64,000 nucleotides of DNA from Aphrophora alni. Taxonomy: Eukaryota > Arthropoda > Insecta > Hemiptera > Aphrophoridae. Below, one piece after another: positions 14,793 to 28,800 of the stretch. The stretch is taken from NCBI GenBank assembly GCA_963513935.1, contig OY740774.1, forward strand, positions 89,602,424-89,666,423. Direction: 5' to 3'. The translations under genes and the position numbers were made by a program. Under the pieces are notes generated by a model, which was not told where the DNA came from, made no database searches, and was given only the letters and a program-made list of their open reading frames with translations. The first letter of the stretch is position 1. Each line of letters starts with the position of its first letter.

Positions 14793-14835
<43 letters not shown>
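14793..14835. repeat. (TA)n microsatellite
   Basis: About 43 bp of pure AT/TA dinucleotide. Confidence 0.97.
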
Positions 14836-14840
<5 letters not shown>

Positions 14841-15439
14841 CAATAACTAGAAAGAAGATGCAGTGTTAATTGTTGTAACATTTAAAACGTTATGTAATTG
14901 GGCTATCTAGATTATATTTAAATAATCTTTCTTGTTATATTAAAATAAGACGTAAAAGAATGATGACTTTTGCTGGACAACCTCATGAAAAGCAGATTAT
15001 TTTTCTTTGCTGCTGTAAAAAAAAAAAATAAATAAATAAAAAAATGAAATGAAATTTTATTTTGGGAGAAAGTAATATGCAGTGAAATTATCTATCATTG
15101 TTAGTAGGAGAGAAAAAATTAATAAGTATTACATACGTTCGAAATACAGTAGAATTTGTGTTGACTACAAGGTAACACCTAACAATTTGAAATTGATTAT
15201 CCAAATTTAAAATCACCAAGAAACTAAAATATTTTATTGATGTACTTTTAAAACCCACTTGAATATAAGAAAATACCCTATATGTAAATAAAAATAACTA
15301 AATTTAACTTAAGACAATATAAAACTGAACTTTTATAAATGGTACTAAAAGATAAGTTAGTTAAATAAGCTAAATGTATACAATAATAAGTAAAATATAT
15401 GCAAATATATTGAAATAATTTAAATATCCCAAAGAGATC

Positions 15440-15656
<217 letters not shown>

Positions 15657-15775
15657 ATGTAATACTTAGAAATAAATAAAATATTGTTTATAAAATTTAA
15701 AAAATGTGTATATAAAACTTTATTTGTTAAAAATAAAATATCATAAGGCCTACTTATATCAGTGTAGAGGTAATA

Positions 15776-16337
15776 CTTGATGGGGTAATACTATCACAAT
15801 GCTAAGAACTTAGTTACGGAGATACATTGTATTCTTTTGGGGGAGTTTGGAGGCCCCGAAGACTTAAGTACTTAGGGGCTACAAAAAAAGCGCTAAGCCA
15901 ATAGGAAAGGTGAATGAGAATCCAAAACTGAATGAAAAATGGTGATCCAGCTAGGTCCTTGGGGATTGATATAAATAAGTGAGCCCCTGAGAGTAAACCC
16001 ACATTAAGGAAATTGTGCTAAGCTTACAGTATCTGACCCAATGTTCTTATATCCTAATTAATATTACAAACCTGGTAATTGTCTATATTCTAGGTTATGT
16101 GTGCTTCTACATTTCATATTAAGTGTGAATATTATTTAAGAATATGTTAGTTTCCGATTATCAGAGTGATATTGATAATATTAGTGAATAAATATAATAT
16201 ATGTATTCCCAAGTACGTATTTAGAATTTTGTAGCCCCTAAGTACTTAAGTCTTCGGGGCCTCCCAACTCCCCCAAAATAATGCAACGTATCTCCGTAAC
16301 TAAGTTCTTAGCATTGTGATAGTATTACCCCATCAAG
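15776..16337. mobile_element. Long-TIR non-autonomous element, 562 bp
   Basis: The left arm (15,776-15,885, starting CTTGATGGGGTAATACTATC) is matched in reverse complement by 16,227-16,337 with a handful of substitutions and an indel. The arms are about 110 bp and the spacer about 341 bp, with no coding capacity. The arms contain their own small palindromic words (CTTAAGTACTTAGGGG). No target duplication is evident right at the arm ends. A 20-bp direct repeat (GGCYTACTTATATCAGTGT) at 15,747-15,766 and 16,766-16,784 lies further out and might bracket a larger composite. Confidence 0.8.
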
Positions 16338-16370
16338 AGATCGGGTCGTATTTCCTTCGATCATCTGTGC

Positions 16371-16674
16371 GTTGTGAATTGCATAGCTGCCTGAATTGAA
16401 GGAAACTATCCAAATTATTTCCCCACTATTATTAGAACAGCTAAGTTTTAAAAGGGCGAGCGGAGGTAACTGGACTCGCAGAGAAGTTTGAGCAGTCATC
16501 TCAACCAGATCACAAGCATTTGGCAGAGTTCGTTATGTAATGAATTGCATAGCTGTCCGAATTGAAGAAAACTATTTTGAATTAATTCTCTACTCTTAAC
16601 GCTATTCGAACAACTAGGTTTTAGCAGGGTGCGCGGAGGTAACTGGACTTGCAGAGAAGTGTGCGCAGTCAACT
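16371..16674 (+). repeat. Tandem duplication of about 140 bp, period about 160 bp
   Basis: Two diverged copies (about 16,371-16,503 and 16,531-16,674) share TGAATTGCATAGCTG, GAATTGAAG, and GGAGGTAACTGGACT followed by GCAGAGAAGT and GCAGTCA. They directly follow the right arm of the long-TIR element and precede the second 20-bp direct repeat at 16,766. Confidence 0.8.
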
Positions 16675-16784
16675 TTTCTTTATAAATTTTACGCCTCTCT
16701 CAATTTTGCGTTCGAAATAAGTGCCTAACCAGTAGGCTTCCATAATGGAAATTTGGCGCTATATAGGCTTACTTATATCAGTGT

Positions 16785-18180
16785 GTATGTATCCCTAAAT
16801 ATGAATATTTTGTATTTTACACATTTCGACGATATGCCAAATTATTTGTCTTAACTCTCCTTTTTACATTAGGTCATATCTATACACTAATTAGTTTAAA
16901 AGTAATTGAAGTTGAACATTAACTTTTTTGGCGCCAATCTAATGATAACCTATTGCCTAGATGTTGAATTTATAAGAATTAAGTTAATATTTGATTGATT
17001 TAGTAGTTTTTTAAGCCAGAAACTCATAATTTGTGTTGGCCTAAATTATACAGTATAATACAGAGTCTATAAATCTCGGTGATAGCATTGGAGTTTAATG
17101 CATGGTTCTACTTTTATGGTAAAACAAAACATGGCAGTTAGAGTGTTCAGTTTCATTTTGGTTTATAAAACGATAATTTTGTTTCACTGGGGCTTAAATA
17201 ATGGTTTTAGGCCGCGTTTAAAATTTTGTACTTTCTGAACGAACACTCATGGTTGAAAAAGAAAATTAAGCCGAGTCCAACACGCAACTATACGCTCAAA
17301 TTTTAAGGTACACGTAAAAAAAAAAAAGAAATGGGTTTTCTTTGACGTGGTTTAGCTGCAACACAGCCAATTGAACAATTATTTTTGTTCTTGGTTTATT
17401 TTTACTATTACCCACTTTTTTTTTTTAGAGGTTAAAATTTACAATATTTGATTTAACTTCAAATAATATAAGATACACGTTAATGTTACTTTTAGGCAGA
17501 TAGACGTGTTACTGATGTTTAGAATAATAATTTAAAATATTCTAAATTTTAGTAACAAATAATCGCACTTACAAGCCCAGCTACATTTGTGAAAAGTTTA
17601 GTTCCCCTTCTCTAGGCTGCACAGATTATACCTCTTCAATTTGTATTTCCTAAAAAATAAAACTAAATGAATATTAATTACAACATTCATATAAGTTAAT
17701 TGTATTTTATAATAAATAAGCACTGCCACGTATCATCGCAGGGCTAGGTCTAATAAATACTCTTGACTCCAACTCTCAAGAATTCAATTTCCTAAGGATA
17801 TTATGCGGGGATTAGGCGTTGGTTCTTTTCTGCCTTATCAGCTTTATTCCATTTGCAATTTTATTTCGGTAAAATGAAATTCATATTATGTAAATCTGTT
17901 TAACGGTATTATATCTAATTAAATACTGGTAATACCTTAAGAATGAAACATGTACGACCAGGAACTTTGTGTGAAATAAATATTTTAAAAAGAGTCAAGT
18001 CATTAAATGTTTTGAAAAACTATTGATAAATTTAATGTCTTTAAATGTGAGATACATACACGCGTACATGTAATGTATGTAATTTTTTTACAAAACTTTA
18101 AAAATGAGCGCATTACAGTACAAATTAATGTCTTCTCTTTCCTTACGTATTCAAGTTTATAGTGTGTTTAAGTGTGGTAT
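16785..18180. other. Non-coding AT-rich stretch
   Basis: No gene, RNA or clear repeat is supported here. Confidence 0.6.
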
Positions 18181-18740
18181 AAATAATGACTGTTGTTTTT
18201 TCTACAGTTCTGTCCAATTCCCTCTTGATGGTCTCAGACATCCTGACTTTGTCCATACCTTTTCTAAATGTCGTCATTGGTAATTATGTCAGGAAAATAT
18301 ATGTTGAGATTTGTAATTTTTTACTCTATATTTGACATCCATACAATAATATCGACTTCTGAGATTTGTGTCTCTACATGAACCTAACAGTTTTGCTTTA
18401 ACAATTGTTTTCCTTTTCTAAGCCACCACTTCTCTAAACCCCACTGCCAAGATACTACTCAACCTGATCTAGAATAAGTCTCATTTACAATTTAATCTTC
18501 CTGATTTATAGTGCTTACCCTCATTGTTTTAGTTTTATATTTAGATCCACTTTTATTAATTGTAGTTCAAGCACTCTCAGTTTGTATCTTAATTCTCCAG
18601 TTATGGGTTTTATATGACATATGTCATCTTCCAGTTTTTAATCCCCATCGTAAGTCTTCTTGTGAGTTTCTACATCACCTTGTCCAGTAAGGTAAGAAAT
18701 AATGAATGACAACAAACAACCGTGCCTTAAGCTTAAGATG
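18181..18740 (-). pseudogene. Possible decayed LINE fragment, antisense
   Basis: On the minus strand, frame pieces such as DIITNDDI and ETIKRELDRT loosely resemble the region after the reverse-transcriptase catalytic loop (the YLG-x-x-I-T-x-DG and E-I-x-x-R-I motifs) of non-LTR elements. The base composition of the stretch is also slightly less AT-rich than its surroundings. Frames are broken throughout. This is a weak by-eye match and could be chance. Confidence 0.2.
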
Positions 18741-19897
18741 GTAAATATAGAAGAGTGGTACTCTTCACTAACACATCATATCAACCCTTTCATTTACAAA
18801 GTCTGATATCTGGTATTTTTAAGTTGTCGGAACCGAAAAAAATGACGAAAAAATCTATTTCCTACGAAGCCACACTAAAATTCTGTAATCTATATTACAT
18901 TACTTAACACAATTCCATGAGGTAAACTCTTTGGTTTTGTATATTTGACTGCAAGTCTACGCGACAAATACTTCCGTAATATACGCCCTTATAAATTATT
19001 GATATTTTGGTTGGAAGAACTTTAAAAAATGTGTATTCTCTAAATCTGTTTCCACCACAACATATTTAGATTTCCTTGGCATAATATATGATCTTCGCAT
19101 ATGAAAGTATATTTAATTTAATTTTTGCTATCAATTTACACAATATTGTGGTAATATCATTGCTATTCAATGAGTCTATTTTCAGTATAAAAATTAGAAT
19201 TTTTCGTGTAAAGTATTTAAATTATTGCCCTTGTCAGAATCATCGAATCCTTTCATAGATATGCAAGAAAGTTACTGCACAGTTATAAAAGTGGCACATT
19301 TTATTTATTACAGTAGTTTTAAGAATTATTAATTTACAATCCCATTTCTTTAGTTTTCTTTGTTTTATAACTGTCTTCATGTTACAGTGGGAAAGGGATG
19401 AAATAACTTTGTGAATGTTTCATAAGCAATCTTGTTTTGCCATTACACAAGAAGCAATAAATCACTGCCCTTCTTAGTTGCACAGAAATAGCAAAATGTG
19501 TTCCTTTAAAAACTGATTAAAGTATTTAATAAGGGAGATAAATTTTGTTTATTCTAGATTACTCCCAAACTGAAGCGAACTTACTTGTTCATTTATCAGA
19601 ATGGTTTGTTTTACCAATCTTCATATATCACATAATTCTGATAAATTTGATTTGACAGGTTGTTTGTTTTTTTAGTGAAATATTCATACATTATACCATC
19701 GTGCAACATCGCAAAATCATGAAATATATGGAACTTACTGACTATCATTGTAATACATTTACACTTTGAGACCTTGGATCGAGTTTGAAGTCTTCGCCGT
19801 TTACTATGTCAAAATCGTTTCCACCGATTGTTAAATATTTTACTTTCATGACGACACACTTTAACCTATTACTCCCAACTAAGGATTTTCGGGGAGA

Positions 19898-19900
<3 letters not shown>

Positions 19901-19957
<57 letters not shown>
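19901..19957. repeat. (TA)n microsatellite
   Basis: 57 bp of uninterrupted TA dinucleotide. The overlapping YIYIYI frames on both strands are artefacts of this tract. Confidence 0.97.
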
Positions 19958-19959
<2 letters not shown>

Positions 19960-21928
19960 TTATATCGTGGATCTACGTTTAGAAAAATTAAATTAAGTTT
20001 TTAGATATTATGGCAGCAAACCCATTCATTTTTATCATGTTTTGTTTCACGTTAAGTAGGCGAAATAATTTATTACAATGTGGATGTAGGGTCTGGTGCT
20101 ATTGTAAGAGATTCCATCACACTAAAGAGCTGAAAATTAACCGAAAGAATGCAGCTAATTTCGTTAAAAATAAATTCTTCCAAATTGCCTCCACCCCTTC
20201 TTAATCTCTCGACTCGTGAACCGGAAATGTTTAACAATAGAAAAGCAGGCAATTGTAACCCAAGCAGAGTGTTTGACTCAGTTTATCAGATTCTGCTTCA
20301 TGTGGAACGTGTGAAGACTTGCAAAATATATATTTTCTTAGCTTTTTTGTGATCGTTTCTTTTTTATCCAACGACAAACACGTTATCAAGTCATTTGCAA
20401 AATCACTTTTTAAGAATAACAAATAATAATAATACACAGGCTAGTAATACAGAATTTGTGATTTGTCATATATTTAAAAAATTGTATGATGGTTGCATTT
20501 TTAATTTTGCAGTCAAACTAGAACAGACTGAGGTGAAGTTAGTCCTTAAATTATATTTATTACATAATGAAATGTAACCAAGTTTAATGTATTATGTAAT
20601 TAATAAGGAGAAAATTATTACAAGGGATTTATATACACAAAATTTACCTATTAGATTAAATTTTGGATTTATATTTCAGTTTAATATTTCAATGTTGGTA
20701 TGAATGTAAGAGTAAATTTGACTTGGATCTGACAATTGTTCGGAGATGGCTGTACTTTATTTTTCGCTTTTTTGGCGTACGCTCTTTAAATCATTGTTGA
20801 ATAGATCTATCGCTTTGTGCTATATAAAATGGTGGTGTATTGATCTCCAACGGAGACAGTTTCTGTATTAAGTATCCCAAATTATTTTGTGTAAACCAAG
20901 GTGCTGTTATATACTTTCAAAAAATCACAAAAATGGTAAATGTGATTTGGATTAAATTCTGGTATCTTTTAATGATCAATAAGACAAACCACTGTACGAA
21001 ACATAAAGTAAAAGAAATTACAGTTACCAACAATACCCCTGACAGCCATCACCAAAGAAAGTGGTTTCCTGAAACCTAATAACCAATATATTCCTCAAAA
21101 AGTACCATTCATTGAAGGTAAAATGTATTTTTACGTTAGGACTAATTAGATGACAATTTTTGGATAGATGTCAATGAATATTTTGTTTGCTAGTAAATGG
21201 GTGAGTGATAAAGGATGTTCACGTTTATTAATGAAACAAATTAAAAAGTCAAGATGGGAACTGGCCACAATAACATATATTTGACTAAGGGGAAACACCA
21301 TGTCGTCTGCAAACAAATGGTAGTTGTAGAAAGTTCAATGCAGCTTTTCATGTAATTTTGGAACAATGGAAAATTGGAATTAATACTTAAAGAACCTTAA
21401 CTGCGAGCTATTATTGTTATAGTTTTCAATCCTATAACATATTGAATGTACTTTGTTATATTTCACTTATTTACAACGTATGCCACTAGTCTCTCTTTGT
21501 CTGATGATTAGAATACAGAAAACACAACAAACAAAGATGAAAGTATTCCCCTGTAATCTTCAGATATTTCTTAACATGCTGAACTGTGTTTTCAAAAGAT
21601 GATACACACCCCAAATGTATTATATTGTGACTATCTTTAAATGATCAATTGTATGGTAATTGTTCAAAGACCATGTTTTTTTATTTTTTTATTTCATCCT
21701 TGAGAAAAAATCAGGTTGAGATATTAAAGCTAAAATTGCTCAAATTCTGTCCACAAGATGACGTTATGGAGTTCTACAGATATATGAGTTCTAGTGCCAA
21801 CATCCTAAAAGTGTACTTTGACATCTTCTGTAAATTGCACAAAAAAAAAAAAAAAAAATACAGAATGTTGGCACAGTACCATCGGAACTCAAAGTAAAAA
21901 TGGGTTCGACTGTGTGCTTACTTAAATT
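19958..21928. other. Non-coding stretch
   Basis: No gene supported. Several short frames (20,010-20,577; 20,840-21,079; 21,649-21,897) have no recognisable domain. An A19 run at 21,841-21,859 interrupts the last one. Confidence 0.5.
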
Positions 21929-21952
21929 GTAAGTGTAAGTGTAAGTGTAAGT
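21929..21952 (+). repeat. (GTAAGT)4 hexamer repeat
   Basis: Four tandem copies of a hexamer identical to a consensus splice donor, just upstream of a reverse-transcriptase relic. Confidence 0.9.
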
Positions 21953-21959
21953 TCTCAGT

Positions 21960-22420
21960 ATTATTTTTAATCTCTAATTATGATTTGGCGTCATCAGTAT
22001 ATGCGGATAGTGTAATTCAGTTTGCTGACGTTACAACACTAATTCTTCAAGCAGATTCTGTTAAACAATTGGAGGAGAAGGTTTTTATACAAGTCAATGC
22101 TACTGTATTTTGCTGTAAACAATTTAGTAGTCAATCCATGTAAAACAAAGTACATAAACTTAAATAGTACTATCTTCAGCTATTGTAATATGTTAGATCT
22201 GGGGGTTAATAACGAGTGACTACGGCAGCGTTCAGCCTTGCCAAGTAATAAACAATAAACAGGAAAAACTACAAAAGCTTAGAAAGTGGAACTCAATTTC
22301 GTATCAAAGAAAACGAAAGAGGTTGTTTTATCTTTCTGTGTTTGCGCAATGTTTGTACAATTAACAAATTACCAACTGATTTACAACCAAAGATCATGGA
22401 TTTAATTACCGTGAACGATG
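21960..22420 (+). pseudogene. Non-LTR retrotransposon reverse-transcriptase relic
   Basis: A plus-strand frame reads IQFADVTTLILQADSVKQLE, then EKVFIQVNATVFCCK. The form (Y/F)AD(D)-x-x-hydrophobic followed by a helix of the type L-E-x-K and then a KT-containing motif (here NPCKTKYINL in a shifted frame around 22,127-22,158) is the palm region of LINE reverse transcriptases. The second catalytic Asp is replaced by Val, and at least one frameshift is needed between the two motifs. Downstream a third piece (CLRNVCTINKLPTDLQPKIM) may belong to the same protein. No 5' or 3' end was identified. Confidence 0.5.
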
Positions 22421-25400
22421 ACGTGACCAAACATACGAAAATACTTTAATCCCCGACTTGTTCCTTGCATGCTGCACGAAACCCAACTTAAACATCCTAA
22501 CTGATTGGTTAACACCTAGTAGAACCAGTAATTTAGGTTTACATTATTAGCAGTGACACCTCTAGAATACGTGCTTTAAGATACTTTTCATATATTTAAA
22601 TATATTTACTCCACATAGAATGCAGAATACGTTATCTAGCAATAACATTATAAACAAAAATACATCTTTCAACTTCAAATAAATTTGTTTTAACTTTTTT
22701 TTTTTTAATTTCACTTCAATGCATTTCAGTGTTACATTAGCAGGTACATCCATGAACATATTTTTACAGTTATATGCTTATCTAAACTTACTAACAAGTT
22801 TTATTGACGTTCGCCAAAGAACAAAACTCTCACTTTTGTAAGGAATAGAATTGCTACCAAAGTTAGACTTCAATTAAAATAAAATTTCACTAACTACAAT
22901 ATCATACAATACTCATTTTGTGTTTTACTTATTTAAAAAACAGTATGATTTTGCTGTCATTAATCCCCCATATTGTTCATCCTCCATTTCTTTCTTTACA
23001 CCGACCATTCTCATTATTATACTAGACTGCATTATGTCCAATCTCCTATCCAGTTTACCTGAAGTCACCCAAGTTTGGTATACTATGTACACAGATTAGT
23101 ATTAGCTTCGCCAGTTTCTTTTTAGAAATTACTTATAACCTTTTTTCCGTCGAAACTTTATATTAACTAAATATAACAGCAAGGTTTCAATAAAACTATA
23201 AGTTCACATAATGTTTCTGACAACATATCGGATAACAAAATCATTGTATTGATTTTTAGATAAACTTTTCTGTTCTCATTCCTTTCATACCTACGGTTAA
23301 TTTTATCGAAAAGAAATAAGCTTTTGAATGGCTACCATTTTCCAAATCTGTTGGAGTAGTTCATGAGATTACCTCTGACGTAAGTATAAACTTTAACGTT
23401 TTATAACAAGAATATATATGTGTTGTAATACCAATAGTTGATTACCAAATTGTATTGCCAATATATATTTAAATAATCTGTTAGAAAGACATGCGATTTG
23501 ATAATGTGATAATGATTTCATTCGCTGATTCGTTTTTCAAAGTATACATAATTTTCCTCAATTTTACTTTAATTGACAGGCAAATATACAAATGGGAGTA
23601 AGAAGAAATAGAAGATGTACGGAAAAAGAACAGACTTGACACTTGCCCTTGAAAAATTTTAGTGGATTTGTCTGCCAATTTTAAATTCACCAGATCCAAA
23701 ATCTCCTTACTTGAGAATCTAATTTGTTAATCCTTCTTTTTCAAACAAGTTTAATGAATATTATACGCTTCGTCCTCAACCGATCAAGGTAAATGCAATA
23801 ACTCAAATATAAATCATATGAATCACTAGATCATTGTTGTGAATATACAATGAACAAAAATTCCCCCAAACCACAGTAAAATAATAAAACATAAATATTG
23901 TATAGTGCAGTGGTATTGAAATGTACATAAGGAAGAATAAACATAACTATACTGTCTTTGTGTTGTTAGTGTTTTATTGTGGTTTTGGGTAATTTTCTTT
24001 CGAATGAAAAACATGAAAATGTTTCTAATAATATGATAATACGAGTATTTCAAATATTATGCATTTTTGTGTGCTTTCCTTTCAGGTTATCTTCTCTAAA
24101 AATAGATAAAATAACGGGAAACTTGTAAAACCAAAATACAGTAGTCAGAAAGTATGTTAACGTTTTCAGAATTTAAGCCCACATTAAAATTTAAGACGTA
24201 AAAATGAATATAGAGAATGGAGTCTTTACTGAGGAACAAGGATATCGAAGGGTGATATTTTTCAGATATTAAATTTACCCATTTTGTGAGCTTGAACATT
24301 AAGATAGAGAAGAATACTATTGTGTTAGTTTGTTTTTTATTTTACCAAGACCTGCGATTTACAAAGAATGGTAAGTATAAGCCAAAGACAACGCCAAATA
24401 ATGTTATAACACAATTTGTTTGAAAAAGTAAGTAAATAACAGTGTAAAAACATTACACAAACTTTCTTATACACTTAGCAGAAGCACAAATAAAATGAAA
24501 CTGAACTAACCAAAAATTTCAGTTCGCTACTTATCAATCAAAAAGTGAAAATGAACCAAGAATTCTTTTCTTGGAAAGTTCTTGCTTTGTTGTGCCATAA
24601 ACACATGTTTAACGTAAATCGTGTTTGAATAATAACTGTGTTCAAGGGTCATTTTGCTTAATTTGACAATTGCTCAAGAAATGTACCTTGCGACTCTGCT
24701 CACAGGTTTTTGGACATTATTCATCACATTTGAATTTTAAAATTTGAACGAAATCGGTTAAGCCGATTTCAAGATATTAAGTTTATTATAAAAGCCCGTG
24801 GTATTAAGAAAATTGTAGTTTTGTTATTTTTCTTATGAGAAGTTATTACTCTAAATTTTAGTTGTTATAAAAAAGAAAATATAACCCGAAATATGGGTAT
24901 ATATTTTGATTACAATCTAATCACTCGTTATACTGTATGGAGACAAATATATGAAAAGAACCACTTTTATTGGGCTCAGAAGACATCAAAAGAGATTTAT
25001 TTTAAAAAATCCTATTTTTATATCTTTCACGTAACTTTCCCTACTTAGTGCCTCGTTAATAGTTTGTGCAGTTTAAGTTATGCATGTCTATCATTTTTTA
25101 TAAAAATGTGTTAAATAAAAAAAATAATATTTGAGTAAGTGAAAACTCGACCTGATTTGATCAATAAAGTTTTTGCATAATATAAAGGACCGAATTTAAA
25201 AGCTTATTTCTTGAAAAATATTGGACATCATCCCTGTCTGTTACTCTACTTGTGTTAAACTAATTGTCATAGATTATTTGTTAATGAATGTTTAAAAATA
25301 ATAATGTTTTTCTTTGTGAAGAAAATTCATTCTGTGCGGAGTGATGTAGAATTGATGTACGAAGGGATATAGTTGAAAGTTGTCAGCACTGTATGCTTTC

Positions 25401-25664
25401 ATCTAAAGTACACAACACTCAAGTTAGTTATAAAGCCAAGTAACGCCCTACAAAAGTAAACATTGACAAAGTTTCTACTTGTTTTTCATTTTACAAAAAA
25501 TTGTTTTTCATTATAATGCATTTGTACTCGCTTAAGCTCTATAGAATGAAGAAATATTGTTCAGAAAATATTTATTTTCAATTTTGTATATAAATAAATA
25601 TATAATATATTATATTTAATGTATTTATGTAACAGCAGATATATCTTGTTGAAACTTCATATTA
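22421..25664. other. Non-coding AT-rich stretch
   Basis: No gene supported. Minus-strand frames at 22,562-22,759, 23,481-23,699, 23,826-24,053 and 24,096-24,299 have AT-driven composition (I, K, F, Y) and no motifs. A phrase near 24,740 (GAACGAAATCGGTTAAGCCG) resembles the start of repeat families seen elsewhere in the window. Confidence 0.55.
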
Positions 25665-25782
25665 AAGGATTAAATGAATAAATAAAGCTAAGGTTTCAAA
25701 ATTATTTTAATAATATAAATTAGCTCATTTATATTATTAAAATAATTTTGAAACTTTAGCTTTATTGCTTTATTTAATCCTT
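25665..25782. mobile_element. Long hairpin (foldback MITE), 56-bp arms with 6-bp loop
   Basis: Left arm 25,665-25,720 and right arm 25,727-25,782 are reverse complements apart from a few differences near the outer part (AATGAATAAATAAAG versus AATAAAGCAATAAAG, and one G/A change). The loop is TAGCTC. The arms begin AAGGATTAAAT. Transcription would give a nearly perfect 56-bp RNA hairpin. No target duplication is clear. Confidence 0.85.
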
Positions 25783-25820
25783 ATATATCCTTCCTATATA
25801 CATATAAAAGACACCACTAT

Positions 25821-25827
<7 letters not shown>

Positions 25828-25861
<34 letters not shown>
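25828..25861. repeat. (TA)n microsatellite
   Basis: About 34 bp of pure AT/TA dinucleotide 45 bp after the long hairpin. Confidence 0.95.
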
Positions 25862-25864
<3 letters not shown>

Positions 25865-28800
25865 GGCACCAATATTTTTTACAAAATATTACTATTTTTG
25901 TGTCTGAGTGAACCGACTTCTGCACAAGTTTTACGATTTTTCATATAGTTACAATCAAATGTAAACTTAATACTTTAAAATAAGACTAACTTGTTGTCAC
26001 ATCCTTCGAATGTTATAAACCTGTTACAAAATTGGCATTTTTATCGAAATCAAATTATGTGGGGAAACGCACAACTCAAATTACTCTTACTGGAGTGTAC
26101 GATCTGGAGTAGTTTACAAAACATATAAATGGATCTTAACCCCCATGAAATAAAATCTAATTCAATCAATAAATATGTATGCCTTTGGTACGTGAAAACA
26201 TGTGTAGTTTTTATATAGCTGGGATAAGGGTGTGAAGGTCTTCAACGCCTTCAATACTACCAAGTAAATTATACAAAAAAATTCATTCAATTATAAATAT
26301 CGTTATATTATACCATTTATAAAACTACATTTTTGGATACAAGATATATATTTTGGCGAAAACCTGAACAAGGATTTTTTATACATCGATTTATAGATAA
26401 ATGGACTTTCCGTGTACAAGAATGAAAAACATTTCCGTATTAAGAACATTTAAAATTATTGCTTTGTTTCGAAAAATTTTAATTAGTTTATCTGTATGAA
26501 AGTAGAAGTAATAAATTATGTTTTTTTTTCTGTTTATTACCTTCGCTCCGTTTAATGTAATAAACCATAGAAAATTTTATTACCTCAATAATAAAGTTGA
26601 ATTTGTTAATTTCATGTTGAACTCATTTTAAAGTTTGTTCATTAAAAACTATTATAAAAGGAAATTGTAATTTACATAGCATCAGTTATAGTAAAGTTAC
26701 AAGAGCAGTAATAGGCAAATCACATGGCAATTAACATTGTGACAGCAAACATTGTTGTTATAAATAAATAGTGAGTTTGACTTGTGAGACTATATTAGAT
26801 AGAATGAAACACAAACACAAGATCTCTTTACTTTATTAAGAAAAATTAGGTTGATAAGTAAACGTAATTTTTGTGAGATTGTTTGTTGTACTGATTGTTA
26901 ATTCTGTAAGTTCTAAAAATAGAATATTGTCAAAATATGTATTTAAACTTAAAATTTTAAAAATTTTTCAAGCTTGTTATAATAAAATGACAATTTCATT
27001 AAACAAAGTGCAAGGAATTTTGCCATTTTTATTTGGGAATTTTTTATAATCAACGTCTAAAAAGCAAATTTTTCCAAAATAATATTGTATTACAGATGAT
27101 ATTGGATACGCAGTAGAATGTATGAATTTTAATTTTAAGTTCTTATTCCTATAACTTTGTTTCAAAATTGTTAAATATGTACTCTTCAAACCTGTTACAT
27201 ATTGAAAATTTCCATTTTTAAAAATGGTTGAAGTTAGTCGATGTCTTTGTACAAAATGCAACGCTCTTTAACATTGAGGCTGTTTCGGATAAACAAGTAA
27301 ATATTTTAGGTTTATTTTCCTAGGGAATGCCTCATCCTTTTGTAATTAAAAGTGGAATATGATAGGTAGTAGCAATTAATAGCAGCCATAGTGTGGCAAC
27401 TTATTTTAAACATCTCGAAAAAATGGTGTACAAGAAAAATTGCGAAATATTTTGGCCGAGCTGTGTTTAATTTGTTGTTTTAAATTTATACTAATTTTTT
27501 TTATATATATTATGTTTAGTCAATAGGTATGTCACAAACGTTTGATAGAAATGATTTTTCAGATAATTGAGCTGAAATATTTTGTTAAACTAGTTACTGG
27601 CACTGAAATGTTTAAGATTTGGTTTTAAAGGTGTTTTAGAAGCTTGGATTAAACATTCAATAATAATAACTAATAATTTAGCAATAACCGTGCATTTCAA
27701 GATCTACTGTTTTTTAACTTTATGTTATGTTGGACGACCGGTCACGCTATGGTTAATATTTATGTTTCCTGTGTTACTATATCAAGATTAATAGCAACAT
27801 AATAATCAAGACCCATTATTCAAAGTCAGTTTAATCGCTTTGTCTTTTGTAAATCTAATCAATAAATATGAGATATAAACAGCTTTCCCAAGCCTTTACA
27901 TTTATTGACAGAAAAAGCGATGTTAATTTTTACGTGTTTAGGTTTTATCACATCTTTCAATAAAAAGTCAAAAAACAAAATAATAATGGAATTGTATTTT
28001 ACTTTTATTGTCATGTATAAACCGAAAACGATTTCTAACTTAACTTTCCAAAGCGTAATAACATTTTAGCTACATAAAAATCAATTTTTTTTGTTTTAAT
28101 TCATGAAAATAAATTTAAAAAAAAAAACATTTTCAAGCTTCGCGTCTTAAGGTATATTTAGATCATAAACTAATCAATCAGTTGTACAACTTTAATACAC
28201 AAAACTGCAAAGTTGTGAATGAGACAGACAGTTCCTGAAATAATAATCAGTAGCAAATAATAGTAGTAAAGTGTAGCCACAATGTGCACATTAATGAAGT
28301 GCTCTCAACAATTGTGTAGTGCACTCAGTATTCAGGCAGTAACGTTTCAAGTGTCTTTGACAATATTGTGAACTGTCAAGGATTTTGTATTCATTGATTG
28401 GTGCCATTATGGTATTTACCAAGTTTAAATCCGTGCAATAGCGGGAAAGTTTAGTACTTTTAAAAATGTTAGTTGTTTATTTTATTTCAATAATAGCCTA
28501 ACGATGATTAACTCTGAAACATTTCTTAACAAAGTTATCTTTTAAAAAATAGGGTTTTTCTTAGTTGTTATTAATGTTAATTTAAAATTATTTTGTGGAG
28601 AGAATTAAAAATTATGGGTTGTACAGAATCACTAGATCAACGAGGGAAATGCTTATGGCAAACTGTATGGAAATCGGTTAAGCGGTTTGTACTATGGATT
28701 GCTTTTAATGTGAGTACTAATATCGAAATATTTATTGATTTGTTTTGAAACTAAAATATACAAAGTTTCTCTGAACATGAGTTCCTGAAATTGGTGCTCT

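Noticed and set aside
19745..19982. Frames crossing the TA tract at 19.9 kb
   Set aside because: Low-complexity artefact of a dinucleotide repeat.
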